The notes: generated by a model not told the origin, from the sequence alone. DNA of 64,000 nt from Limanda limanda (GCF_963576545.1 NC_083639.1:15564118-15628117); one strand, 5' to 3'. Shown: positions 1 through 10,761, counted from the stretch's first letter. Translations and numbers: made by a program.

Positions 1-59
1 ATGATCTGTTTCTGTTCAGAGGAAGTGAAACTATTCTACAGTCACTGGCACCAGGTGAA

Positions 60-1685
60 ATGGCGCAACAAGATAATCAACTGGACAGAGAAAGATTCTG
101 CTGTTCGATCTGTTTGGATTTACTGAAGGATCCGGTGACTATTGGCTGTGGACACAGCTTCTGTATGAGCTGTATTATTACCATCTGGGACCATGAGGAT
201 TGGAGGGGAAGCTGCAGCTGCCCTGAGTGTAGACAGACCTTCACACTAAGGCCTGTCCTGGTGAAAAACTTTCTGTTAGCTTATTTAGTGGAGGAGCTGA
301 AGAAGACTGGGCTCCAAGCTGCTCCTGCTGATCACTGCTATGCTGGACTTGAAGATGTCGCATGTGATTTTTGCACTGGGATAAAACTGAAAGCTCTCAA
401 GTCCTGTTTGGTTTGTTTGGCCTCTTATTGTCAAAAACACCTCCAGCCTCATTTTCAATCACGTCCATTTAAGAAGCACAAGCTAGTGGAGCCCTTTGAG
501 AAGCTCAAGGGGAACATCGGCTTTCTTCACAAATATGTGATGCAGATCTTCTGCCACACTTATCAGCAGTGCATCTATTATTTCTGCTATGTGGATGAAA
601 ATAAAGCTGCAACAGAAAGGACTGAGAGGCAGCAGAGACTCCAGGACAGAGAGAAAGATGTGAAGCTGCTTCAACAGGAGGAAGAGGCCGTCAACGGCAT
701 TGCTGATAAAGCAGTGGAGGACAGTGAGAAGATCTTCACTGAACTGAACCGTCTGGTGGAGAAAAGAAGCTCTGACGTGAAGCTGCAGATCAGATCCCAG
801 CAGGAAAGGGGATTGAGTCGAGTCAGAGAGCTTCGGGGGAGACTGGAGCAGGAGATCACTGAGCTGAAGAGGAAAGACGATGAACTGAAGCAGCCCTCAC
901 ACACACAGGATCACAACCAGTTTCTACACAACTACCCCTCACTGTCACCACTCATTGAATCTATGCATTCATCCAGAATTAGGATCCGTCCTCTGAGGTA
1001 CTCTGTGGACGTGACAGCAGCTGTGTCACAGGTCAGAGGTCGACTACATGACATTCTGACTGAGACAGAGGCAAAGATTTTACAGATTGTGCCACAAGTG
1101 GATGTTTTACTGCTACAAAAAGAGCCCAAGACCACAGCTGACTTTTTAAAATATTCAAAGGAAATCACACTGGATCCAAATACAGCAAACATGCACATCT
1201 TATTATCTGAGGGAAACAGAAGTGTAGCATTAATGAGAGAAAAACAGACTAATTCTTATAACCCAGACAGATTCACTTATTGGGATCAGGCCCTGAGTAG
1301 AGAAAGTCTGACTGGATGTTGTTACTGGGAGGTGGGAATGGAGTGGTCAGGAGGAGTTGAAATAGCAGTCGCTTACAAGAATATCAGAAGAGCAGGGAGG
1401 TCAATTGAATGTGGATTTGGATACAATGATAAATCTTGGTCGTTACATTGTGTTGGAAACAGATATTACTTTTGTTACAACAGCATCAAGACTCGAGTGT
1501 CAGGTCCTGTGTCCTCCAGGGTAGGAGTGTACCTGGATCACGGTGCAGGTGTTCTGTCCTTCCACAGCGTCTCTAAAACCATGGTGACTCTCCTCCACAG
1601 AGTCCACACCACATTCACTGAGCCTCTCTATGCTGGAGTTGGGGTTTCTTATGGAAACACAGCTAAGTTGTGTAGTCTCAAATAG
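60..1685 (+). CDS. finTRIM/TRIM16-like E3 ubiquitin ligase, single coding exon
   Basis: Open frame of 541 codons in one exon. The RING C3HC4 finger is at residues 14-58, with C15, C18, C30, H32, C35, C38, C54 and C57 as likely zinc ligands. A B-box-like segment follows at about 100-150, a Glu/Lys-rich coiled coil at about 180-275, and a PRY-SPRY (B30.2) domain from about 350 to the end. Family members transfer ubiquitin in the cytosol; many fish ones are interferon-induced and antiviral, which is family knowledge only. In relatives I recall, the end of the B-box reads VDEHKGH; here it reads VDENKAA and runs straight into the coiled coil, so zinc-binding histidines look lost. Possible splice acceptors at 17-19 and 40-41 suggest that a 5' UTR exon lies left of the window. 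The class is sure; the exact orthologue is not. Confidence 0.9.
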   Translation: MAQQDNQLDRERFCCSICLDLLKDPVTIGCGHSFCMSCIITIWDHEDWRGSCSCPECRQTFTLRPVLVKNFLLAYLVEELKKTGLQAAPADHCYAGLEDVACDFCTGIKLKALKSCLVCLASYCQKHLQPHFQSRPFKKHKLVEPFEKLKGNIGFLHKYVMQIFCHTYQQCIYYFCYVDENKAATERTERQQRLQDREKDVKLLQQEEEAVNGIADKAVEDSEKIFTELNRLVEKRSSDVKLQIRSQQERGLSRVRELRGRLEQEITELKRKDDELKQPSHTQDHNQFLHNYPSLSPLIESMHSSRIRIRPLRYSVDVTAAVSQVRGRLHDILTETEAKILQIVPQVDVLLLQKEPKTTADFLKYSKEITLDPNTANMHILLSEGNRSVALMREKQTNSYNPDRFTYWDQALSRESLTGCCYWEVGMEWSGGVEIAVAYKNIRRAGRSIECGFGYNDKSWSLHCVGNRYYFCYNSIKTRVSGPVSSRVGVYLDHGAGVLSFHSVSKTMVTLLHRVHTTFTEPLYAGVGVSYGNTAKLCSLK

Positions 1686-2030
1686 ACTTGAGTCATTAAA
1701 AGCCGTGATTAAGATTCTGTGTTTAACTCTTTAACTTCTTTTGTCAAAATGTGTGTTGCTCAAACTTTTTCTTCATGACGTTGTTGCTCCGCACAGAGAT
1801 CAGCTGTCAATCTGACTGACCTTCCTTCATCACAGATATTTAGTCTTCACTTTGTAAAGACAGAAATCTATAATTACACTGACATGAATGGGTTTGAAAG
1901 AACTAATGTTGCTGTTGTTTTCTAAATCAATGTAGAAATTAGGTTCTCTGATATTTTATAACTTGTAATGATCCTGCTTAATGTAATCGTTGTGTATATA
2001 TCAATAAACTCTTGAATCTTAAATCTTGAA
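1686..2030 (+). terminator. TRIM 3' UTR with poly(A) signal
   Basis: The sequence after the TRIM stop codon is AT-rich and non-coding. An AATAAA hexamer lies at 2003-2008, followed by T-rich sequence, which is a plausible cleavage region at about 2020-2050. Confidence 0.6.
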
Positions 2031-2125
2031 TCTTGAGATGATTATTTTTTTTTCTTTTCCGCATGTGCGATGGAACAAGAGTCATTAAAAAGACTTTGCT
2101 GATGAAATGATCAATAAACTGTTTA

Positions 2126-4209
2126 GGCCAATTTATGCCTCTCCATTTTTTCTATTACGGACAGATAAGACCGCCCTATCCGTCGTGAAACGCCCTCTCC
2201 GAGCGCTTCGGACAGCTTTTCGTACACGTCTGATTTTTCTAACTATCCGTCTTCATGTTGGAGACCCGACGGACCGCTCTTGGCTGTGATTGGTCCGCGA
2301 CCGACATCATTTCCGTATGACGTCATTTCCGTATTTCCGGACCTCAAACTTCCTGTTTACTTGTAGCAACAAACACAAACACAACTATGATTCTACGATT
2401 AATGTGACGTGTGTTTTAAGCCAGCGGAGTTGTCCGGCTGACGGTGGCTCATTAGAGCACTGAGGGCATGTGTGCACGGTGACATACGGTTATAACGAGC
2501 TTTCAAAACGGCGCTAGCAGGCTAGGCTAGCCACCATGCTAACTGCGGTGGTAACAGTGCAAGAACCCGCCGTCACGACTTTAATTCCACTTCTATCATG
2601 ACACTGTTTCTATAATACCGTCAGGTTAGAAGCAAACACTGGATAGTAGTTGTTAGTGCCGGGAGTCCCTGCTGACTGTGTGTGGAAGCTGGGGGGGAGC
2701 TAGCTCCGGGTAGCTTCTAGCTACATGTAGCCTCAAGCAGATTCAAGCTGTGGAATCAGCAACACAGTTCGGAAACAAGACCGGGGAACCGCTGCGCTAA
2801 GAAACGATTACATCAGCATCTTGACACTCTGGGTGTCACTTTATTTAGTTCTGTTAGTTGCCATGGTTCAGTGTGTGGGAGGCAGGCTAACATGTAAACA
2901 GAGACACGTGGACTTCTTCTTCCCAAATGGGGTAGGCTTCTCTGAGCTCGTCTTCCGTTGCGCCACCTATGGGTTTGGCGATGAATTTCACGGACTGTGT
3001 CGGAGAAGTAAAAATCAAAAAGACTCTTTGCCCCCCGCTGAGACCTCTCCGAGAAACGGACACGTAGTAGTATATAAGAGCCTTTTCTTATACATTTAAA
3101 TCTCTTTTACGTATATTTATAAAGCAATAAAAATCAAATGTGCAAAGAACCTGAAAGTTGAAATAAAGAAGCAAACCAGTCTGTTCTTTTGTGTTCATTC
3201 CAGAATCTCATTCAAAGCTGATCCAGTGTGTTTGGATTTAAGGCTCCAGTATGCTTCTACGTATCCGTTTCTCGGAGAGGGCTCCACGAGGGGCAAAGAG
3301 TCTTTTTGATTTTTACTTCTCCGACCACTGTACGTCGAAAAAAATTCACCGCCAGACCCATAGGTGGCGCAACGGAAGACGAGCTCAGAGAAGCCTACCC
3401 CATTTGGGAAGAAGAAGTCCACGTGTGTCTGTTTACCTCTGTTAGCTTGTCTCCCACACACTGAACCATGGCAACTAACAGAACTAAATAAAGTGACACC
3501 CAGGGGGTCAAAATGCTGATGTAATCGTTTCTTAGCGCAGCGGTTCCCCGGTCTTGTTTCCGAACTGTGTTGCTGATTCCACAGCTTGAAGCTCCGTGTA
3601 GCTTGAAGCTAGCTCCCCTCCCAGCTAGCTTCAAGCCCAGCTTCCACACACAGTCAGCAGGGACTCCCGGCACTAACTACTACCCAGTGTTTGCTTCTAA
3701 CCTGGCGGTATTATAGAAACAGTGTCATGATAGAAGTGGAATTAAAGTCGTGACGGCGGGTTTTTGCTCTGTTACCACCGCAGTTAGCATGGTGGCTAGC
3801 CCGCTAGCCTAGCATGCTAGCGCCGTTTTGAAAGCTCGTTATAACCGTATGTGACCGTGCACGCATGCCGTCAGTGCTCTAACGAGCCACCGTCAGCCGG
3901 ACAACTCCGCTGGCTTAACACACACGTCACATTAATCGTAGAATCGTAGTTGTGTTTGGGTTTATTGTCAAGCAGGACGTTTAAGGTCCGGAAATGTGAA
4001 ATCCGGAAATGACGTCGTAGGGAAATGATGTCGTTCGCGGACAAATCACAGCCAAGGTCTGTCCGTGGGCTCTCCGACATAAACACGGACAGTTAGAAAA
4101 ATCAGATGTGTACGAAAAGCTCTCCGAGGCGCTCGGAGAGGGCGTTCTACGACGGATTGGGCGGTCTTATCTGTCCGTAATAGAAAATACGTAGAAGCAT
4201 AAATTGGCC
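2126..4209. mobile_element. 2.1 kb foldback element, PIF/Harbinger-like
   Basis: The two halves are near-perfect inverted copies: about 2126-3090 reads again on the opposite strand at about 3245-4209, leaving a spacer of roughly 150 bp. The ends are GGCCAATTTATGC and its complement, and both sides carry a TTA triplet (2123-2125 and 4210-4212). A 3-bp TTA duplication and a GG start are typical of PIF/Harbinger elements, so the superfamily call is inference. Short frames on both strands (for example at 2821-3099 and 3395-3673) are mirror images of each other and resemble no protein I know, so the element looks non-autonomous. A transcript across it could fold into a hairpin with a stem of nearly 1 kb. 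Confidence 0.8.
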
Positions 4210-4431
4210 TTAAGACTGTCAACATACAGAATCAACGTACAGTGTGAACAGAAGGAAAGGATTGTCACAAACTGCCACATATAAATTATACATTAAGAAA
4301 ATCCAATGGAAGAAAGATATAGATAATGAATAAATAAATGAAAACTGGAGAATTAAAGTGAGGATTTGTTGAATTATCTCGATGACTCCTCCTGCTTCAT
4401 CCGACGACTGGGCAGTTAGGGAGCCAAAGGC

Positions 4432-4990
4432 TGTCACGGTTAGGATGGAGAGATGGACCCAAATGCAGAAATTATAAAGTAAAAGGTAATTTAATTAAAT
4501 AAGTAATTCACAAAACAAACAAAACATTAATACTAAACAGTAACAAACAAAACACGAGGCTTACGCGGGGATACAGGAGATCAGGAGATCATGAAAGCAC
4601 CATGGAAGGCGGGAGGGATGACGAACAAACACCGCAGGAAAAACAGGACAGACAACACCGCAGGAAAAACAGGAGGAAAAACAGGACCAACAAACACCGC
4701 AGGAAAAACAGACAATCCGACCGAGGACAAAGGGAAGACAGAGGTTTAAATACACAGGGGAGGCAGGGGCAATTGAACACAGGTGTAACACATGAGGGCA
4801 GAAGAAGACAATCACCGACAGGAAGTGAAGACAGAAACAACACACAAGGAACAGACTACAAAATAAAACAGGAAACAGAAACAGGGTGTGCAAACATGAA
4901 AACAACTAGGACACACACAACAGAGATTTACTAGGACAGAAAACACTTTTACAATTAAACTAAACATGCACTAAAGTGCCAGATCCTGAC
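4432..4990. repeat. Teleost dispersed repeat (TGTCACGG...ATCCTGAC)
   Basis: The block begins TGTCACGGTTAGGATGGA and ends CAGATCCTGAC, and AAAGGC flanks it on both sides (4426-4431, 4991-4996). It resembles a common non-autonomous fish element by its phrases about oligo-A-rich sequence, tail-to-tail GGAAGTG and the terminal words. At about 4628-4712 it contains an irregular tandem array built on ACACCGCAGGAAAAACAGGA. The antisense and sense open frames over it (4561-4934) come from this repetitive composition and are not genes. Confidence 0.6.
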
Positions 4991-4996
4991 AAAGGC

Positions 4997-5551
<555 letters not shown>

Positions 5552-5660
5552 CTCCTTTGATGGAGGAAGGAGGAAGGCTCCTTTGATTCAGGAAGGAGCA
5601 AGGAGGAAGGCTCCTTTGATGTCATATAAGAGGAGCCTTTTGCGTCATCAAAGGAGCCTT
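5552..5660 (+). promoter_or_regulatory. Promoter with four TCF/LEF-type sites and a TATA-like box
   Basis: The 8-mer CCTTTGAT occurs at 5554-5561, 5580-5587 and 5613-5620, and inverted at 5647-5654. It equals the core of the Wnt-response element bound by TCF/LEF HMG boxes. The first three lie in imperfect copies of a GGAAGGCTCCTTTGAT unit; the third and fourth form an inverted repeat around CATATAAG (about 5622-5629), a possible TATA box. The start codon of an HMG-box gene of the same TCF/LEF class follows at 5720. Binding and promoter function are inferred. Confidence 0.6.
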
Positions 5661-5719
5661 CTCCTAAATAAAAAAGGAAGAATAAACTATAGGATAACAT
5701 AGCATAGAAACAGCTGGCC

Positions 5720-7863
5720 ATGAATGAGATAACACAGGAAAGGAATATGGGTCATTTTATCACAGGAGCGCAGCAACTGAAGATGGACATTGAGGCAGAC
5801 CTCCGAAGTATGATGTCAAATAGGGCGTGGAAGGAAGTTATGGACACGGCCTTCAGGGTGATGAGGGACGTGTTTCAAAACTCTCCCAACCCTCCCACTT
5901 CACTTGAGGAGATGGGTGTGGCCCTTGCGAAGTTGGGGGAAACGTTTCCAGAGATACCAAACCCCCCACCTTCTCCGGAAAAGCCAGTGATGGTTTCTGC
6001 CCCACTCAACCCTCCACCTCCACCTTCTGTCCCACTCAACCCTCCACCTGCACCTCCACCTTCTGTCTCTACCCGGACCCTTCGGCCTCGGAGATGTAGA
6101 GTTCCTAGGGACTGGGCAGCTCCATCAGTGGGTTGGCCTCGAGTCAAGTCGGAGAGACTCGTTCCTGTTGGATTTCCGTATGTATCGCACCCATGAATTC
6201 AAATTAACACACAACTGTGAGCTTCTGTTTGTATGTTTAAACACACTTGTTTGGTCATCTAATGGATCTGTCTGATTGTGTTTATGTAGGAATACAGAGG
6301 CTGTTAATGGGACTCCAGCCAATACAGCTCTCACTACTGCTCCTGATACTGCTACTGATCCTCCTCCGTACACTCGCATTTCACAGTAAAGGCCGGCGCA
6401 TTGTTCTGCGACTGCAGCTTTTCACGCATTTTTGTCGATGGACTCGTTTTAATTCATGGTTCTCCAAGGGTTGCGCGCGTTGCAAAGCAATTCACCGCCA
6501 GAACACTAGGTGGATTAACCTTTTCTGTCAAGGACGACCTTAGAGACGCCTTCTTTGTGTGTGGCAGTTATTGTCGACTGTTTATTTATTTATTTGTCGT
6601 AGTTGGACGAAGTCGCCCCATGTATAATATGTGGTTCCGACCAAGATAGGAATAATGAAATGGCAGGGACTTTCTTGCCCCCTGCATCGCCACTGCTGCT
6701 CCTCATAGCCTTTTTCTGGCGGACAAATTTGTCCCTGATCTTCCTCCACAGCATCGTACACTCGTCGACCTGCAAGCCGACGTTAGCCGAGATCTCCTTC
6801 CAGGAATTGCAGGCCATCTGCGTGCCTTGTATTCCGTCAATGATGGGTTATACAAGTGGTTAGGGTTTTAGGATCTCTTCTGCCAAACGCTCTTCTATTT
6901 GGTCCATATTCGTGCTTCAAAATCTTCCTGGGTTTCTGCCAGTATTATGGGGCATGAAACTGAAATGTGAGACTCCGGAAAGGATGTAGTTAGCAGCCCA
7001 AACACAGCCTTGCAGGCTTTGTCGTATAGTTACAAAAATTGGGCGACGCACGCAAGAAGAGGTACGAATGCACGGAAGGGGCTTTTGCGCATGGGTGTCC
7101 CTGCGTGTCTCTGAAAACGCAGAACCATGCGCCAGCCTTTAGTCCGTCTGACAGGGTTCATCATTTTTCAAGTTCTTTCAACTGGAAGACCGAAACAAAT
7201 GCTCTTGTTCTGTTTTCCCATATAAGGAGAAGTTATGAGCATGACTACAGTCAGCCATATATCAAGAAGCCAGCCAACGCTTTCATGATCTTCAGGAGGG
7301 AGCAGAGGCCCGTCATTGTGACCAAGCTACACTACAATGACTCTGCCTCTCTGAACACCATCCTTGGACAGAAAGTAAGTTTTAAATGTTTTCTGCCATC
7401 ATTCATCAAGCAGCGTCTGTGACAATATTTTAAAATGTTCCTCCAGTTTCAACTCTTCACATTTTGACAAGTTGTGTTCTTTTGAATTTTTAACACCGGT
7501 TTTCCAGCATTGTGAGTCGCAAATTCCCTGTGGGATCTGTGTGTTGCTGTTAATATGTTGTTATGTAGTTACATGTGTGTTGTGTGTCAACAGTGGAAGG
7601 CCCTGTCAAAAGACCAGCAGGCCAAATACTACAACAAAGCTGAGGTGGAGAGGAAGCTCCATAGTCAGATGCACCCTGAGTGGTCAACCAGTAAAAACTA
7701 CGTATGTTTGCTCACATACAACTTGTACATGTTCACATCATTACGCTAAATGATGCAACAAGTTTTATCAGATGATCAATTGTAAATAATGTTTGTTTGT
7801 GTTTCCGTGTAGGGGAAAAAGAGGAAGCGGTTGAGAAAGAATGTTCCCAACTGGACTAAATGA
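5720..7863 (+). CDS. TCF/LEF-type HMG-box protein, five coding exons
   Basis: Proposed exons are 5720-6177, 6290-6385, 7227-7374, 7594-7701 and 7813-7863, all in phase and giving 286 aa. Exons 3-5 encode a TCF/LEF HMG box: PYIKKPANAFMIF, then WKALSKDQQAKYY, then a basic tail GKKRKRLRKN near the stop. The N-terminal half has an acidic helical start and a proline-rich block (PPPPPS, PPPAPPP) and shows no beta-catenin-binding motif or C-clamp, unlike full-length TCF7/LEF1. A DNA-binding nuclear regulator is likely; a Wnt-target repressor or competitor is a guess. Exon 2 is 96 nt and can be skipped without losing frame. A transposon fills intron 2. Exon 3 could also start at the acceptor before 7161, which keeps the frame too. 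The HMG part is certain, exon 2 less so. Confidence 0.75.
6388..7140. mobile_element. 753-bp DNA transposon remnant in HMG gene intron 2
   Basis: The terminal inverted repeats match at 21 of 23 positions; the left begins AAAGGCCGGCGCATTGTTCT and the right one is AAAGGCTGGCGCATGGTTCT read backwards. AGT flanks both ends (6385-6387, 7141-7143) as a 3-bp target duplication. It carries a broken MADF-type gene, as many fish PIF/Harbinger elements do. AGT is not the usual TWA site, so the superfamily is probable rather than sure. No transposase is left, so it looks like an internal deletion product. Confidence 0.75.
6590..6907 (-). pseudogene. MADF-domain (Myb/SANT-like) transposon accessory gene, broken
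   Basis: Reading from the ATG at 6907 on the minus strand gives an N-terminus MDQIEERLAEEILKP, then two in-frame stops within four codons, then a clear MADF pattern: CNSWKEISANVGL, VDECTMLWRKIRDKFVRQKK. MADF proteins bind DNA; in PIF/Harbinger elements they act with the transposase. About 105 codons remain. Two stops and the lack of a transposase mean it is dead. Confidence 0.7.
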
Positions 7864-7966
7864 CTGTATTCGTCCATGGGACACTTCAACAGGGGACTTG
7901 GAGCCCTCCTCCCCTCACTGCACACTGTCACCTGTGCTCCTCTCCAGATTTTTTTTTTTGCTTCAT

Positions 7967-8583
7967 TAGGGCCCGAGCACCTCCGGTGGGAGGCCCTATT
8001 GTATTTTATTGATTATCATCTCATCAAGATGGAGATAAAAACTACCTGGAATTTTTCATCACACGGTGTGATTGTGGCGTGGCGTCAAAGTTTGATTACA
8101 CGCCATCAGAACACGAGGTTCTGTATCTCAGACATACATGGTTCAATTGACTCCAAACTAGACATGTAAGACAAGAGTCCTGGCCTGATGACATCTACAC
8201 AGAAATCATGACTTCAGATTCCAGCGCCCCCTGGTGGCAACAGGAAATGTCTTGGTTTTTGGATGTCTTACACTTGGATGTATTCCTCCTCATCCACTGA
8301 CCGCAGCCATGTCAAGCTGTGTCAAAATGAAGGCATAAGATTACTGTGAGTATTTGTCAAACGCCATATTAGTGGCTTGGTGTTAAAGTTCATCAACTCG
8401 CCGTGACACACGAAATTGCTGTAACTTCAATGTTCATGGTTCAGTCTTACTCAAACTACATCCGTGTAACAACACAACAGCAGTGCGCGAAACCGTGTGT
8501 CTGGTTGCCGATCGCTCTCTCCACCAACCGCAACAGGTCCCGAGTTGCGTGTAATCGGGCCCCTTCAGTGCTACAACATAGCA
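7967..8583 (+). repeat. Teleost dispersed repeat of the GGGCCCGAGCAC type
   Basis: Starts with GGGCCCGAGCACCTCCGG and GGAGGCCCTATTGTA and ends near CGGGCCCCTTCAGTGCTAC, phrases I know from a common fish repeat of uncertain class. No coding capacity is seen. A CTCF-like motif lies inside it. Confidence 0.55.
8222..8239 (-). promoter_or_regulatory. CTCF-like binding motif
   Basis: The plus strand reads AGCGCCCCCTGGTGGCA; its complement TGCCACCAGGGGGCGCT fits the core of the vertebrate CTCF consensus almost base for base. It could act as an insulator or loop anchor between the HMG-box gene and the Mx cluster. Occupancy cannot be judged from sequence. Confidence 0.55.
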
Positions 8584-8619
8584 CTGGTTTAACTTTGGAT
8601 TTAAAATAGTTTTACCTTC

Positions 8620-8624
<5 letters not shown>

Positions 8625-8683
<59 letters not shown>
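8625..8683. repeat. (TA)n microsatellite
   Basis: About 29 uninterrupted TA units. Confidence 0.95.
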
Positions 8684-8685
<2 letters not shown>

Positions 8686-10340
8686 TGTATATAGATTTGT
8701 AAATTAAATGTTTATCATACCCTTTTTTTTTCTTGTGATTTTACTTTTGATACTTATATTTGAATTTGAAATGGAATTGAACTGAAACCTGATTTTCCAG
8801 GTATTTGATGGCCTGTACTGGATAAAACATGAGCATATCAGAGTTACTAAGTTTTTCGGCTCTGAAATGTTGTTGATATATTTCAAACCAGAACTGAAAC
8901 TAGAATAAAAATCAGTAGAGAGCATACCTCCTCCACCAGTGCCCAACAGTCACCTTAAATTCAATCAAGTTGTTGTAGTTTATAAGCAGTACATATAAAT
9001 GTGATCATTTTTATTGGGGGTAGTCGTAATAACAATTATGTTATTTCTGAACTCAGCACAGAGGGAACCACATTTACTGTCATAATGATGCCATCTATGG
9101 GCTGCAGTGCATCACTACCACAATCATTCTGTAGCGTATGCTCCTTTAAGAGCAAGGCTGCATCAACACAATGAGGTTAATACACAGTCATAGATCAATG
9201 TGTTGTATATACTAATAAATGAGAGGGTACAATAGGAGATTCTGTGTACTGTTGAAAAACGTGTTCTTTTATCCTTTAAGAGAAGACGAGCCGAACTCAG
9301 TTTTGCTCAAATCAAAGTATTTATTTAGGAAAGCAATGAACAGGTTACGGCAAAAAACAATGGGCTTCCAGTACATTAGGTGTATCAGAGCGCCCTGGAC
9401 ATCCGGCATCTGTCCATTTTATACAGTAGATCTTCGTTCCTCCCTCCTCGGAAGTGCGCAGGCGTAGGCCATCCTCCTGGCTTTTGGAATACGGAAGTGA
9501 ACAGGGAGACACTCCCAATGACGCTATAGTTGCTCGGCAACTGTTTTACTTCAAGAACGTCCTTCAACCACAGATGCAATATGGGCCAAAGGTGTTTACA
9601 ATTGGAGAAAAGATTATTATGTTTCAGCTTAATCAAAACATTCCTGACTGTGTAAACATTTGCAACAACTTAACCCAAACAATGAAACAGAATTAAATCA
9701 ACAAAGTCACTCTGTCTGACCTCCACGACTTTATCAGACAGCTTCTGGAACTCTGTGTGAGTTTAATGAATCTAATGAAATTATGCTTTAATACAGAAGT
9801 TAGAAATGAGATCAAGTTAACGTTCATTCTTAATTTGTAGATTAACCCCTAGGAAGGAAAAGGTTATTATTAAATCCTTTGTATGAAGGCCTTATATCTT
9901 ATTAAAACTATTCCTAGCTTTATTGCTTAAGAGTTCTTTCAGCCACAACCTTTAGTTAAAAGTTTGAAATTCCTAACAGTACACACTATACACATTGTCA
10001 CAAATACTGTAAATCTCAAATATCTATTTTTAATCTCACAACTTGTTAATACTTGTACTTTAGTATCCATAAAATGTTCAGGGCTAGCCCCGAATGCCCA
10101 AGCCAGGCAACGCTCATTATGGACAACATCACAGTTCCCCGAAGTGAAGCCAAAGTGTCTCGCTTGTCCCCTGTGCCTGGTTGTGGTATAGATAATAAAC
10201 CCCACCTCCTCTATGTTAGTGGATGGGGCATGGATCAAACTAGAAGTCCAAGTACATGTTAAACTGATTTTTCTGAAAGATGGTTTCTGTCGAGTCAGGT
10301 CATTTTCATGACATTAATAGTAATATAGTAATAGTAATGA
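8684..10340. other. Intergenic, no gene recognised
   Basis: AT-rich DNA with short random frames only. The part at about 10080-10260, with the words TTAGTGGATGGGGCATGGATC, resembles a dispersed fish repeat but I cannot name it. No RNA gene or element ends were seen. Confidence 0.4.
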
Positions 10341-10354
10341 ACCACCACCAATCC

Positions 10355-10640
10355 TCACCACCTTCTGCAGAGGCACCGTGGAGAGCATCCTGGCCAGCTG
10401 CATCACTGTGTGGTTCGGGAATTGCAAATAGGCAAAAAGCAAGACCCTACAATGCATAGTGAGGACTGCTGAGAAGATCCTTTACAGTCTCTTTCCCCAC
10501 CATCATTTTTCAAAACACGTTGCACATCCTTACATCATGAAGGACTCTCTTAAACACCAACCTGCCTTCCACCACATAGTGCCCCCCCAACACATGCACA
10601 CACACCACTACCCCAACCTCGACAGACCTTGTCAATAAGG
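10355..10640 (+). mobile_element. LINE (L2/CR1-like) reverse transcriptase 3' fragment
   Basis: One plus frame from about 10365 reads GTVESILASCITVWFGNCK, then a stop, then KTLQCIVRTAEKIL. This fits the C-terminal end of fish L2/CR1-type reverse transcriptases (ESILT-CIT-WYGN, LQ-VVRTA-KI). The copy is 5'-truncated and has stops and frameshifts after about 10490, so it is a dead fragment. Confidence 0.6.
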
Positions 10641-10761
10641 TATTTCAGTAATATACTATTATTAACCACAGCTCTGTCCTCTGTTTACATTTTTGTTATG
10701 TTTATATATCGTGTGTTTTTTTTTTTATATGTTGTGTTTAAAACTGCACTGCTTCTTTAAC

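Noticed and set aside
2821..3673. Matching 92-codon frames in the two foldback arms
   Set aside because: They are mirror copies of the same repeat sequence and resemble no transposase.
4561..4934. Overlapping frames of about 110 codons, both strands
   Set aside because: They come from a tandem array inside a dispersed repeat.
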